Origin: Rhineura floridana
Lineage: Eukaryota > Chordata > Lepidosauria > Squamata > Rhineuridae
Assembly: GCF_030035675.1 (NCBI RefSeq)
Contig: NC_084487.1
Coordinates: 33,026,474-33,090,473, forward strand
Direction: 5' to 3'
Length of the DNA: 64,000 nucleotides
Shown: piece after piece, positions 46,413-57,604 of the stretch
Layout of the letters: every line of letters starts with the position of its first letter
How positions within the stretch are numbered: the first letter of the stretch is position 1
Program-made: the position numbers and the translations under genes
Notes under the pieces: model-generated
What the model saw: only the letters and a program-made list of their open reading frames with translations
Database searches by the model: none
Told to the model about the DNA's origin: nothing

Positions 46413-47391
46413 CCTCACACACAGAGAGCTCCTCACCTCCATTCTGCTGCTGCCTCCTCTGTCCTTGCCCTCAGGCTTTCTCCCTCCGGTCCTTTCTTCT
46501 CCACAACCATCCATTCTTAAAGCATTTTTTCTCTTTCTCTCCACTTCCTCCCTTGTGCCTCTAACACAGAGCACGAGGGAAGAGCAGCTCTGCACAGAAG
46601 CCCAGTATAAGGCACATGTCTTTCGTCCACCAATCACAGCAGCAGACTTCCCCTGCTCCCCCCCCCGTAACATCCAAATGTAATGGAGGAAAAGTTACAG
46701 TTACAGCTGAAAAGTAATGAAATTACCACATGTTCTGTTACAAGCAAAATGTAACGAAGTTACCCCCTCATTATGCAAAAAAGTAATGAATTACAAGTAA
46801 CTCATTATTTCTAACGAGTTACTTCCAAGCTCTGGGCAGAGGTTGGTCATCAGAATTCTCCTCCCTCTGCCTTCATCACCTGCACCTGGGAATTCCTACA
46901 CCAATATCTCATTGATATAGCTCCAGGGAGTAAAGAGTCAATCACTGCTCCTTCCCCCTTTTTGTTCTGAGGCTCTGAAAGTGGTTGCTTGCCCTTTCCT
47001 AAGAGTTTGGGCAGCAGCTAGAATCTCTTCCAATAGTTTAAAAAAAAAACTCAGGCACACTTCCTTTTTGGGAACCACCAGATCCACTTGTAACCCTTAA
47101 AGAGTTGCTGAGTGCAACTATCAGCATCTGTGTGTGCTGGGAGGTTTATTCTGTTTCCTGGCTTCTAATGGAGCAGAGGAAGCTGCCTCAGCTGGTCTAG
47201 TGGATATACAAGCGAGCCATCTCACAGGAGTTTGGCAGCAGAGGTTAATGGGAGAGATCCCTAACAAAAAATTGTCTTGTAGCCCACATCATATACCCGT
47301 GGGAGTCTCCTGTTAACCTTCACGGAGGATAGGACAAAGCACATGCCATTCCAATACAATGAGAAAAATAAGAATCAAAAGGTAAAAGACT

Positions 47392-47622
47392 ATGGAAGAA
47401 AAGGACACTCCAGTGGTGATGACCTGCAAGAGGTGTGTAATGTTTGTGTTCTTGCCTGAGAACAACATGGTGTACATGTTCAACAAGTGCAAGCTGGTTG
47501 CACTGTTGGAAGAAAAAGTGGGAGGCCTGGAGCAGCGGGTGGCCACACTCAAGAATATAAGAGAGGAAAAAGAGTTCTTAGACAGAATTCTGGAACAGCA
47601 GCAGCAAAAAGGAGTACAGTAA
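47392..47622 (+). pseudogene. CR1 ORF1 remnant
   Basis: A 76-codon frame with TCKRCVMFVFLPENN and a leucine-heptad stretch LVALLEEKVGGLEQRVATL, the zinc-finger-like and coiled-coil start of CR1 ORF1. The downstream glutamine/glutamate-rich part continues in other frames to about 47945. It lies upstream of ORF2 as expected. Confidence 0.7.
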
Positions 47623-47885
47623 GTGAAAGAACAACAGCAAGTTGAAGCAGAAGAAGAGAGTGTTGAGGAGAGAAACAGCAAAGTGAAGGAAACTCTGTGA
47701 AAAAATATAACAGGAGCAGAAGAGCTATGAGACACTCTGTACGGTGGAACTATGGAATAAGTTTCAGGTATTTGAGGGTGAGACTGGAGGGCAATCTGTA
47801 CAGGAAGTATTACAAGAGACCTCATGAGACAATGAACAAGAGGTTGAAGCTGAGTCAAGCAGAGGCAATGAAAGCACGCCCTATA

Positions 47886-47921
47886 ACTACTACTACTACT
47901 ACAAGTAGTAGTAGTAGTAGT
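47886..47921. repeat. Perfect triplet hairpin (ACT)n/(AGT)n
   Basis: A 17-base arm of ACT repeats (47886-47902), two As, and its exact reverse complement (47905-47921). It lies within the CR1 copy. Confidence 0.95.
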
Positions 47922-48534
47922 GGAAGACACCCTACTGAGTGGGAGTGAAACCCTAGTATGTCGAGAAGGCCCATGGACTCACCAGATATGCTGTCTCCCT
48001 GGAGGACAGATTAAAGATGTGTTGGAAGTGTTGCCAACACTCAAAGTCCACTGACACGTTTCCCTTTCTTCTCATCCATGTGGGAACATATTACTGCCAA
48101 GCAGAGCTACAAAGAAATCATGCCAGACTTTAAAGCTCTCAGAAGGAAACTCAATGGCTTTGGGGCCCAGATAGTTTTCTCATCCATCCTCCCTAATTAG
48201 AAGAAGAATAGAAAGGGAAAGAAAAGTACACCAGCTGAATGACTGGCTATGAAGGTGGTGCCAAAGAGATTTGGATTCTGGGACCAATGGCTACACTTCC
48301 TATAAGATGGACTGCTGACAAGTGATGGGTTGCACCTTACAAGGACCAGGAAGAATGTGTTTGGCCACAGCATGGAAAACTTCATCAGGAGGGCTTTAAA
48401 CTGAATCCTAAGTGGTAGGGAGACATACACTTGGAAGCAACAATTGACGAAGGCTTATGCACATTAATGGGAGCTGAGCTCTATTGGGACCCAATTAGTC
48501 TTCATGAACATGTAGGAAGGAAGCCAGACCATAA

Positions 48535-51270
48535 ATCACATTGTCTTCAATATCTGTTTACTAATGCCCAAAGTATGAGAAACAAACAAGACAAACTTGA
48601 ACTCTTAATACAGGAATACAACTTGACAGGTATAACTGAAACTTGGTGGGATAACTCCCATGACTGGTAAATATATATATATCCCTGCACAGGAATACAG
48701 GAGGATAAGATTGGTAGCCCTACCGGGAGTATTTAGATTAAAATAAAGGGGCAAGGAATAAACGGAACATGGTGGTTGGAGTCTACTACCAACCACCCAA
48801 TCAAGGAGGATAAAACTTTTGCAAAGCAAATTGCCAATGTTTCAAAGAGGCATGATGTAGTAGTATGGGGGACTTTGATTACCCTGATATCTGGTGGAGG
48901 ACAAATTCTGCCAAACAAGGCCCCTCCAAGCAATTCCTGACTGGTGTTGGAGACAACTTTCTCCTACATAAAGTGGAAGAAGGAACTAGAGGATCAGCTA
49001 TCCTTGACTTGATTTTAACCAATAGAGATGACTTAGCAGATGAAGTGGCAGTTATGGGAACTCTGGGGGAAAGTGACCATGTTTCAGAGTTCTTGATTTT
49101 AAAGGAAGCAAAAGCTGAGTATAGCTCTACACGTATCCTGGACTTAAGGAAAACAATGATAAATAAGGTTCCATGGCAAGCAACCCTAATGAGAAAAGGA
49201 GTCCAAGACAGGTGGGAGTTTCTAAAAAAGGAAATTCTAAAGGCACAATTTCAACAAGGAAAAAAGGGTGAAGACAGCAGAAGAAGCCTATGTGGCTCCA
49301 CAAAGAGTTTATAGAGATGACTTGAAAACAAAAAGGACACGATGTTGAGCCTCAGCTCCCCCAGAAGGGGCAGGAAGGGGGGAGGCATGAGTTTCAGGCG
49401 CCTCCGCTGCCAGAAGATACAGAAGACTCTGGAGTTGCTGAGTCTGAGCGAGACCTTGGGGGGGGGAAGCGAGCCTGAATTCCAGCCAGTTCCCACGGAA
49501 GGCAGGATCTCCGAGGAGGAGAGCTCGCCGCCCCCAGTTGCTGCTGAGGACCTGTTGGGGGAAGCTCCAGCAAAAGTGCCAACTCCTCCCTTACCAAGCA
49601 GTTCCCAGGATGCCACCAGCATGACGCAGCCCCCTGACCTAGAATCCGTTACTCAGGAGCACGTGTCTTCCGATGAGCTGTTGGAGACACGCCCCCGTCA
49701 CCTCGCTCCCACCGCCGCAAGAAACGGACACAAAGGAAGACTATAAACAGGTAGCACAGCATTGCAGAGATGGTGTCAGGTAGGCTAAAGCTGAGAATGA
49801 GCTGAGGTTAGCGAGGGATGCTAAAAGCAACAAAAATGCTTTCTTCAGGTACATCCATAGTAAAAGACAGAGAAATATAATGGTGGCTCAGGATGGCAAA
49901 ATAATAACAGAAGATATAGAAAAGGCAGAAGTGCTGAGTTCCTACTTTGATTCAGTGTTCTCCCAAAAGAGGGTCTACAACCCTCCTGGCAAATGTGAAG
50001 TACAAGTTGAAGGGGCAGGATTTCAGGTTAACAGACCAATGGTCAAGGAATACCTAATTACTTTAAATGAGTTCAAATCTCAAGGGCCCAATAAACTGCA
50101 TCCTGGAGTAATGAAGGAACTGGCTGAAAAACTCTTGGGACCACTGTTGTTTATCTTTGCAAAATCATGGAGAATGGGTGAAGGGCCAGATGACTGGAGG
50201 AGGAATAATGTTGTGCCTATCTTCAAAACGGGCAAAAAGGAGGAACCTGGGAACTACAGACCAGTCAGCCTGACATCAATCCCTGGGAAACATCTGGAGC
50301 AGATTATAAAGCTGTCAATCTGTAAGCATCTTGAAACAATGCAGTGATTACTAGAAACCAACATGGATTTGTCAAGAACAAACCCTGCCAGACTAATCTT
50401 GTCTCATTTTGATTGGGTAACCTCCCTGGTAGACTGTGGGAATACTGCGGACATCTCTTTCTACTTCAGCAAACCTTTTGACAAAGTGCCCCATGACATT
50501 CTTGATTAGCAAGCCAGCTAAATGTGGGCTGGATGGAACAACTATCAGGTAGATCTGCAACTGGCTACAGAATCGTACTCAAAGAGTGCTTACCAATGGT
50601 TTCTTCTCAAAGTAGGGGGAGGTAACGAGTACTGCAGGACTCAGTTCTGGACCCAGTACTGTTCAACATTTTTATTAAAGACTTGGATGAGGAGGTAGAG
50701 GGAACACTTATCAAATCTGCAAATGATACAAAATTGGGAGGAATAGCTAATACCCTGGAGAACAGAAACAAAATTCAAAGGGATCTTGATAGGCTGGAGC
50801 ATTGGGCTGAAAACAACAGAATGAAATTTAACAGGGATAAGCACAAAGTTCTACACCTAGGAAAAAGAAACCAAATGCACAGTCATAAGATGGGGGATAC
50901 TTGGCTCAGCAATACTACATGCAAGAAGGATCTTGGAATTGTTGATCACAACATAAAAGTGAGCCAACAGTGTAATGTGGCTGCAAAAAAGGCAAATACT
51001 ATTTTATCCTGCATTAATGGACGTATAGTTTCCAAATTGCATGAAGTACTAGTTCCCCTCTATTCAGCACTGGTTAGGCCTCATCTTGAGTACTGTGTCC
51101 AGTTCTGGATACCACACTTTAAGAAAGATGCAGACAAACTGGAACATGTTCAGAGGAGGGCAACTAGGATGATCAGGGGACTGGGAAAAAGGTCGTATGA
51201 GGAGAGACTAAAAGAACTGGGCAGGTTTAGCCTTGAGAAGACTGAGGGGAGATATGATAGCACTCTTTAA
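48535..51270 (+). pseudogene. CR1 ORF2 remnant (endonuclease-RT)
   Basis: Endonuclease pieces: LFTNAQSMRNKQ and LTGITETWW (48431-48670), then MGDFDYPDIWW and GESDHVSEF (48865-49314). Polymerase pieces: NEFKSQGPNKLHPGVMKELA, PDDWRRNNVVPIFKTGKKEE, NYRPVSLTSI (49880-50347), then NDTKLGGIANTLENRNKIQR to HLEYCVQFWIPHFKK and RRATRMIRGLG (50683-51270). The catalytic FADD of CR1 is here SAND, and many frame changes separate the pieces. An LTR fragment replaces part of the linker at 49343-49740. Non-functional. Confidence 0.85.
49343..49740 (+). mobile_element. LTR family B, partial copy inside CR1
   Basis: Starts TGTTGAGCCTCAGC and follows the first ~400 bp of the solo LTR at 37608 (AGGCATGAGTTTCAGGCGCC, then a Ser/Pro-rich open frame). 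It gives way to CR1 linker sequence at about 49740. CR1 sequence runs up to it on the left. The 3' part of the LTR is absent, and no target duplication is visible. Confidence 0.7.
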
Positions 51271-51590
51271 GTCCTTGAAAGGTTGTCACACAGAGGATAG
51301 CCAGGATCTCCTCTCAATCGTCCCAAAGTGCTGGACATGGAAAAATAGCTCAAGTTACAGGAAGCCGGATTTCAACTTAACATCAGGAAAAACTTCCTGT
51401 TAGAGCAGTATGACAATGGAACCAATTGCTTAGGGAGGTGGTTGGCTCTCCAACACTGGAGGCATTCAAGAGGCAGCTGGACAGCCACCTGTTGGATATG
51501 CTTTAACTTGGATTCCTGCATTGAGTAGGGGGTTGGACTCAATGGCCTTATAGGTTCCTTCCATCTCTACTATTCTATGATGGTATGATT

Positions 51591-52363
51591 CTACAGACAT
51601 AATGGAAGCACTGAGTCAAAGGCTGCCCCTACAGGCCAACCAACACCAATCCTGTAAGGTAGGTAGACTGCCACCACCCCTTAACCTGGCTTTCCACTCT
51701 GAGTAAGGGGAACCCAGAGCACCAATTTGAATGACAGATATTCCCAAGAGCAAGAGCTATTGATACACTCTTTGCCCTGGAGCCTTTAGCCAAACCTAAA
51801 ATAATAATCAGTAGTCAGTAGTGTTGTGGTCAAGGAACTGGATTCAGAGCCACAGGTCCAAAGTAACACACACCAAGTAATATGAGGTAGTTTATTAAAT
51901 ATATAAAAGTGCATATAAAAAGAGCAAATTCCCTTAAGCCCAAACACCCTTAGCAGGGGTAGGCATAGTCAACACTTACCTAAAACACAGTGAGAGATTC
52001 AAACAGACAAAACACAACAAAGCTTAGTAACCGAAGCTAATACTCACTTCAGAAAGTATAAGAGCCTGGTTCCCTTTGACTCCATATACCACAAAACATC
52101 CCATAGGCGAGTCAAGATGGCATAAAACAAGAACAACTAACTGAAGAATCACCCTTTTTTATGGGGTTTTGCCTGGCAACAGCAAGAGAACCAGTTATCC
52201 AATCCTCACACCTCTTGATGATGGAATCACCAAGAAAGTTCATAGCAAGGGCAGGACTACTAATTTATGACAACTCAGGCCCCCTGACCTTGGTACCAGG
52301 CTGATAGATAAGGTTCAGCTGCCTCCCTTTAGAATATCAATCTGCAGCTAGCTGGTAGGAGAC
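51591..52363. other. Intergenic, no gene recognised
   Basis: No classified element. The AT-rich stretch at 51880-51930, with a reverse-strand AATAAACTACC, could belong to an old LTR on the minus strand, but there is no support beyond that. Confidence 0.35.
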
Positions 52364-53172
52364 TGTGATGCCCCTGTATTTATAATACTGTAAATATGGT
52401 AAGTGTGGGTTTATTAGAGTATATATGGTAAGTAGACTGAGTGAGAGGGGGGAGTACATGGGCTGGAATGCTGGAGAATGTTGTATTATGATTGGCTGAG
52501 TGTTTGAGTGTCTGAAGGTATAAATGAGAGGATGACAGTTGAGAGGGAGTTCTGTTGGTGGGAGTTCTGAGGGAGGTTGGAGTTGGTTTTGTGGGTTGGA
52601 TTGGATTAGGCTGGTAGTGAGGCAGGTTATTGACTAGAAACATAAAGAGAAAAGCATATGATGAAACCATGCACTTGTTGACTATACATTTAAGTAATCT
52701 TGTTATTCCTGTGTATATAAATAAATATTTCTTGGTTTACCTAATGCCTGATCCTTGGCTGGGTTTACAGACCAGAAGGGTGGGCGGGGCTTATACCAAA
52801 GTTGGGAAACAGTATCAATGGTAGCAGCGGTGAAGTGATAGTGTAACATCATCAGGTATCCAGAGCAACCCAGGGCTGTATTCTTTATAGGCACAAAGAT
52901 ACAGGGGGGTTGTGGCCTGCAAGTGCACCCAGACACGAAGTATCAATAGGCCAGGAGGAGACTAAGGCACAGTCTCAAGGCAATATTGAATTACAGGGAG
53001 TGACTGGTGGTGCTGCCTAGCAGTGGGATCTTGAGAGATCTTTGCTAGAGCCGGTGAGAGAACTGTTTAAAAGACCAGGACCCTGAGGTGGGACCGTGAC
53101 AAGGCAGTGACCACAGGCGGGGTCCTAGCAGGTGGCGCCTGAGGTGGGATCCTGACAGGAAGGGTCCTGACA
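52364..53172 (+). mobile_element. Solo LTR, family A, copy 3
   Basis: 809 bp, starting TGTGATGCCCCTG and ending GGTCCTGACA. GAGAC flanks both sides (52359-52363 and 53173-53177). It matches copy 1 along its length, including the GGTATAAATGAGAGG promoter-like box and the AAATAAATATTTCTTGG polyadenylation region. No internal viral sequence. Confidence 0.85.
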
Positions 53173-53279
53173 GAGACACCCTAATTTCTCTCAGCACAGA
53201 GCATCCCAGGAACCTATGCAGAATATTCCCTATAATTATCTCTGGCTGAACCATTTTAGCTCAACCTTAATTATTCTCG

Positions 53280-53392
53280 ACAGCAGCTGGACAGCCACCT
53301 ATGGGTATGCTTTAATTTGGATTCTTGCATTGAGTAGGGGGTTGGACTCCATGGTCTTATATGCCCCTTTCAACTCTACTATTCTGATTCTG
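53280..53392 (+). mobile_element. CR1 LINE 3' tail
   Basis: CAGCTGGACAGCCACCTATG, TTGGATTCTTGCATTGAGTA, GGGGTTGGACTCCATGG, CAACTCTACTATTCTGATTC: the last ~110 bp of a CR1. Confidence 0.8.
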
Positions 53393-53765
53393 GTGATTTC
53401 TCTGATGAACAACTGAATGTGTGTATGGTGTCAACACATGTCAAAGTTGAGAATGAATTTTCACACACAGCTGTAGATGCACCAAAGGTAAGTCCTACAG
53501 CATACAAAGTGTGCATGCATGGAAAGGCTTGCTTGTACAGGTACAATATTGTAGTAAGCTCGTGAACTGTGAATTCAGTTCTGCTGAGGCAGCTGCTTCC
53601 TAGAAGTAAGTACCCTGGTCCCCTTTGCCATGCCAGAAAAGCAATTAAGAGAAGTTTCACTTAAAAATTAAATTAATACCTATGAGCATCACTTTTCATA
53701 AGGAAGTGTTTGACAGCATGTCACACAGAAACCATACGTCTCTCTGAACTACAGGTGCTAGAATT

Positions 53766-53850
53766 ATTTATTTATTTATTGCATTTGTATACTGCCCCAT
53801 AGCCGAAGCTCTCTCAACTGTACAAGCACACAGTCTGTTGTACAAAAAGG
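53766..53850 (-). mobile_element. L2-type LINE 3' tail
   Basis: The plus-strand view TTATTTATTTATTGCATTTG, then TATACTGCCCCATAGCCGAA, then GCTCTCTCAACTGTACAAGC matches the tails at 58557 and 62281. Only the tail is present. Confidence 0.65.
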
Positions 53851-54249
53851 CTCTGGGCCAGCTAACACTTCTTCTGATGGCTCTACCAGGAAATCTCACA
53901 CACCCTGTTTTGGTAGTAAATAAGTTTGCATGAGAAATGTTAAATAAGGTGTGTTATTTTTCAACTTTTTAAACAAACTAAGGAAGAGAGGGAGATGGTC
54001 TGCAGTGCATCACAATGCTGTCCTTCCCACCTTTTCCTCCTCCAATCACAAACCCCTAGATTTGCCAATTCCCTCCCCAGTGCCATAACTAGCTTTTCAT
54101 GTGCCCTGTGCAAGGTCTTATTTTTGGGCCCCTTAATTTTTTTTTGAAAAATAATAAAACAAATACGATATAACAATTGTTTATAAATAATTTGTGTACA
54201 CAAGAAATATACAAGATCGTTTACATGTATTTATAAATGAAAATAATTA

Positions 54250-56296
54250 TTTTAATTGCACTTTTCTGGCTTTCATTTCAGCAAATTCATTGATTACATC
54301 ATCATAATTAATATCTTTAACGATATTATATTCAATCAAAATTATGGAAAGATTGGATAATCGTTCTTGTCCGATAGTCGATCTTAAATCATTCTTAATT
54401 AATTTTAACTTGCTAAAACTTCTCTCACACGAAGCAGTAGAAATGGAAGAGTGAGAAATATTCGGAGAGCAACATTGATATTTGGATATGACTCAATCCA
54501 AAGTCATGAAGAGCCTGTAGAATATCAAGCAGAGTTGCAGTTTTAATGTTTTGTATTAGTGTCGAGGCTTCAAACTTAAAGCTTTGAATTTCACATGTGA
54601 GCTCGTACATATTTAAATCTTTGCTATACTTAATAGCGAGATCTGCAGCCGATTTTTGTAAATCAGCAACGCTCATCGATTCTAAAGATGAACCATAGAG
54701 AAAGCAAAAATCGTCACAGATAGTTCTCAGTTGTTCATAACGCCGATCTATTTGAGACAACAGAGTATCAAAAACGCTGTAAATTTGCATTTTAAATAAT
54801 TCTTTGGGTGTCATACTACTTCCTTCATCCGGTGTTTCATCTATTTCCATTTTCTTAACTCTTCTCTTCCGTTTATTAGGAAATCCAATCTCTATATCCA
54901 TTGTTTCAGCCAAATTTTTTGCTTCCAGGAAATTTTGTTCGAAACCTGTTTCTCATAGTCCTTGTAAAGTACCACGTAGTCCATCAATTAATTTTGTTGC
55001 ATGGTCTATCGATACATCTTTTCATTGTAGTGCTTTATTTGTTCGTTCAATGCATTGTAGAATTTTATGCCACACAGAAAGAGTACAGATAAATCTATAA
55101 TTAATTTGTAACAGCAAACTTTTTGCATTTGATACAGCTTCCGGATTTGATAAATCATTTGCAATTGTTTCCAATCCTTTCTTTATTTTGGATAATTGTA
55201 AACATAGCAACTTTATTGCATTGGCATTTGATGACCACCTTGTATCAGATAAACTTTTAACTGACAATTTTAAAGACTTCATTAAAATTTCCCATCGTGT
55301 TGTTGACGAGAAAAAATTAAATAATCTCTGCACAGTACCAAAAAAAGTGATCATTTCTGACGTTGTAGATGCAGCGTGGACACCAGCTAAATTTAGATTA
55401 TGAGCTGCGCAAGGTACAAATAGAGCCAAATTATTAATTTCCAAAATACGTGCTCTTACTCCCTTGTATCTGCCAGTCATATTGGCATCGTTGTCATATC
55501 CTTGTCCTCTGGCATCATGAATATCTAATTTATCAGCTTCTAGTTTATTTAAAATTTCCGTCGTTAAACCTTCTCCTGTTTTTTCATGTGATTGAATGAA
55601 GTCGAAGCTTTCTTCAATCATCACCTTACCATTAGAGTCAACATGGACGTATCTTATCATTTGACTCATTTGTTCTTTCCTTGAGACATCAGGAGTGCAG
55701 TCGAATAAAACTGCGTAGTAGTTTGCTTTCTTAATTCTGCTTATGATTTCATTTCTAGTTTTATCACCAATCAATTTTATTATTTCATTTTGAATAATGG
55801 GTGAAACGTATGTTTTTCAATATGTTATTTTAAAGTAGTATTATAATGGCTAGCAAATTCAATTAAATTTTAAAAAATTCCGCAATTTGGATCTCCCATT
55901 ATTTCATTTGAACCTCTAAGAGCAATATTATTTTTGGTGCAGAATAGAATAGCATCTACTATTATTTTCAATATTTCACGCCATATCATTTTTTCCTTAA
56001 GTGAATTAACTAAATAATCGAGTGTGTTTCCTGATCTTGTATCTTGTGAAGCAGTAGATTTGTCCTCTTGCACAGGCTTGCCTTCCGGTGTATCATCGTC
56101 CTTTGAAATAGTAGAGTGCAATTGTAGTACGGTATTATCATCTTGTGAAGCCGTACTAGATTTGCGCAGGCCCTTCACCTTCTGGTGTTTCTTTTCTCAG
56201 CCATTTAACAAATTGCTGCGACACTGATTCGCATTCTTCTAATTTTCACTTGTTTATTTTTCTCTTTTGTGCACCCGACAGTTGCTTGGACATTTT
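54250..56296 (-). pseudogene. hAT transposase (ZMYM/DUF4371-like), broken
   Basis: The start region translates MSKQLSGAQKRKIN near 56296. Acidic linker frames follow (55870-56178). The catalytic region (55022-55774) has VLFDCTPDVSRKEQM with the first aspartate, RGQGYDNDANMTGRYKGV with the second, VPCAAHNLNLAGVHA, and SLSDTRWSS. A helical part (54425-54913, same register) has two in-frame stops between it and the catalytic part. The C-terminal dimerisation domain, SCERSFSKLKLIKNDLRSTI and LSIILIEY, lies in another frame at 54250-54440. At least two frame changes and three stops; non-functional but all domains are represented. Confidence 0.9.
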
Positions 56297-56998
56297 TGGA
56301 CTAGAAAAAAAAACCAAAAATACTATTTTTCACACTGCATGAGTATTGGTAAAAATATTAAAAAAATTAAATCGATAAAAAATCTCAAAAAAGTTAAAAT
56401 CATCAAATCTTCTGAAAATTTAAGAGCTTAAGTATTACAATGACAATCTTTTATATAAATATGTTCCTATATTTATAATTATTTGCATTCAACGTTATCT
56501 TTACTGATAAATATGAGCTAAGTTTTTGTGTGCCTTATAAATTACATTTCACAATCACATACGTATTTAATTTTTAATTTAATTTAATTTAAGTACAATA
56601 TAAATTTAATAAATTAAAGTATCTACCCCGGTATAGAATTGTAGCAAAATAATGTAATATACTAATTATAATTATTATTGAAGAAAACTTCAAAAAACTA
56701 CATCGCTAAATTCAAATAGATGGTTCACCACCTTAACCTTAAAATATACGAACGTATTTTTGAGATTTTTATTATTTAATAAAGCTTACCTACCTGTTTT
56801 CACAATAACATATAAACGCGAAAACAAAGTAATTCGTTCGTTATCAAATCACAAGTCGAAGTAAGACTAGTTAACAAAGAGCGTCAACAATATTTTCAGC
56901 TGTGGTCGTTGGGTAAAAAGCGGCATAAACCACGACATAAACATAAACATTCGCTCCCGTCGCACACGTGGCGCGTCGATCAGTCCTGCAATTCAGTC

Positions 56999-57135
56999 AT
57001 TCAGATGTTGGTGAGCAGAGTGCGTCGAGGGCGTCCAGGGACTAAGCGACGCAATGACCAATCGCTAAACCGCTAAACAACGCAATGGGCTGCCTGGGCC
57101 CACTCAACGCACTCAGTTCACCGACATCTGAACTG
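56999..57135. repeat. Subterminal inverted repeat of the hAT element
   Basis: TTCAGATGTTGGTGA...GAGTGCGTCGAG (from 57001) faces CTCAACGCACTC...CACCGACATCTGAA (to 57132), about 45 bp per arm with several mismatches. It lies inside the end near the transposase start, a typical place for transposase-binding or promoter sequence. Confidence 0.7.
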
Positions 57136-57604
57136 CACAGCAGAGCACGGCAGCGAAATTTAAAATTTGAAAATATTATTATATTTGACAATTTTTTTGT
57201 CAGTTCCATTTCAGGGGGCCCTTCGTCCTGGGCCCTGGGCCTGTGCACCTGTTGTACCTTCCTAGTTACGGCACTGTCCCTCCCACATGCATCAAGACTT
57301 GTGTTCACTTCATTCACACATTTAACTCTTCTATTTACTGTGTTTGCATTCCCTTGGTAACTTTGCCCTGCCCCTCTCTTTGGATACCTAAACTTTATTT
57401 CTAATAGCAAACTGAAGTCTTAAGTTACTGCAGTACTAGAAATTTGGGGACTGAAGGAAAAATTCACTTGGGAGGGGCAGAATTATCATTTCCTAGGCAA
57501 TGCTCTCATTCCCCCCCCCCGTCACTACACCCCTGCTGGATTCCTAACCCTTCTTACCTAGGAGTAAGTCCTAGTGAATTGAATAGAATTTACTTCAGAG
57601 TAGG

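Larger units (their letters stand above)
41374..46834. mobile_element. 5.46-kb element with hAT-type ends, non-autonomous
   Basis: The left end is CAGAGCTTGGAAG (41374) and the right end CTTCCAAGCTCTG (to 46834), an exact 13-bp terminal inverted repeat. The 8-bp GGCAGAGG directly precedes the left end (41366-41373) and directly follows the right end (46835-46842), as expected of hAT insertion. Just inside both ends lie arrays of TTACTTTT/GTAAC/TAACGAGTTACT motifs in mirrored orientation. No transposase frame is recognisable inside. The interior holds a Tigger-like MITE, a SINE, a minisatellite and a solo LTR. Confidence 0.8.
47130..51590 (+). mobile_element. Long CR1 LINE, decayed
   Basis: Begins around 47130-47200 with a 5' untranslated region, then an ORF1-like frame, an ORF2 in many pieces and the CR1 3' end (ATTCCTGCATTGAGTAGGGG, TTGGACTCAATGGCC, CTACTATTCTATGATGGTAT). 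About 4 kb after removing the inserted LTR fragment, so close to full length. It has many stops and frame changes and is old. Confidence 0.85.
54078..57276 (-). mobile_element. hAT DNA transposon, full length, with transposase
   Basis: A 3,199-bp element. The left end is CAGTGCCATAACTAG, and the right end read backwards is CAGTGCCGTAACTAG, a 15-bp inverted repeat with one mismatch. TCCCTCCC lies exactly before (54070-54077) and exactly after (57277-57284), a perfect 8-bp hAT duplication. GGGCCC-rich segments sit just inside both ends. The interior is far more AT-rich than its surroundings, except for a CpG-rich subterminal block at 56940-57160. It carries a broken transposase on the minus strand. 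Confidence 0.93.

Noticed and set aside
47313-47930. 205-codon Ser/Thr-rich minus-strand frame
   Set aside because: Antisense to CR1 ORF1 and the triplet hairpin; no domain.
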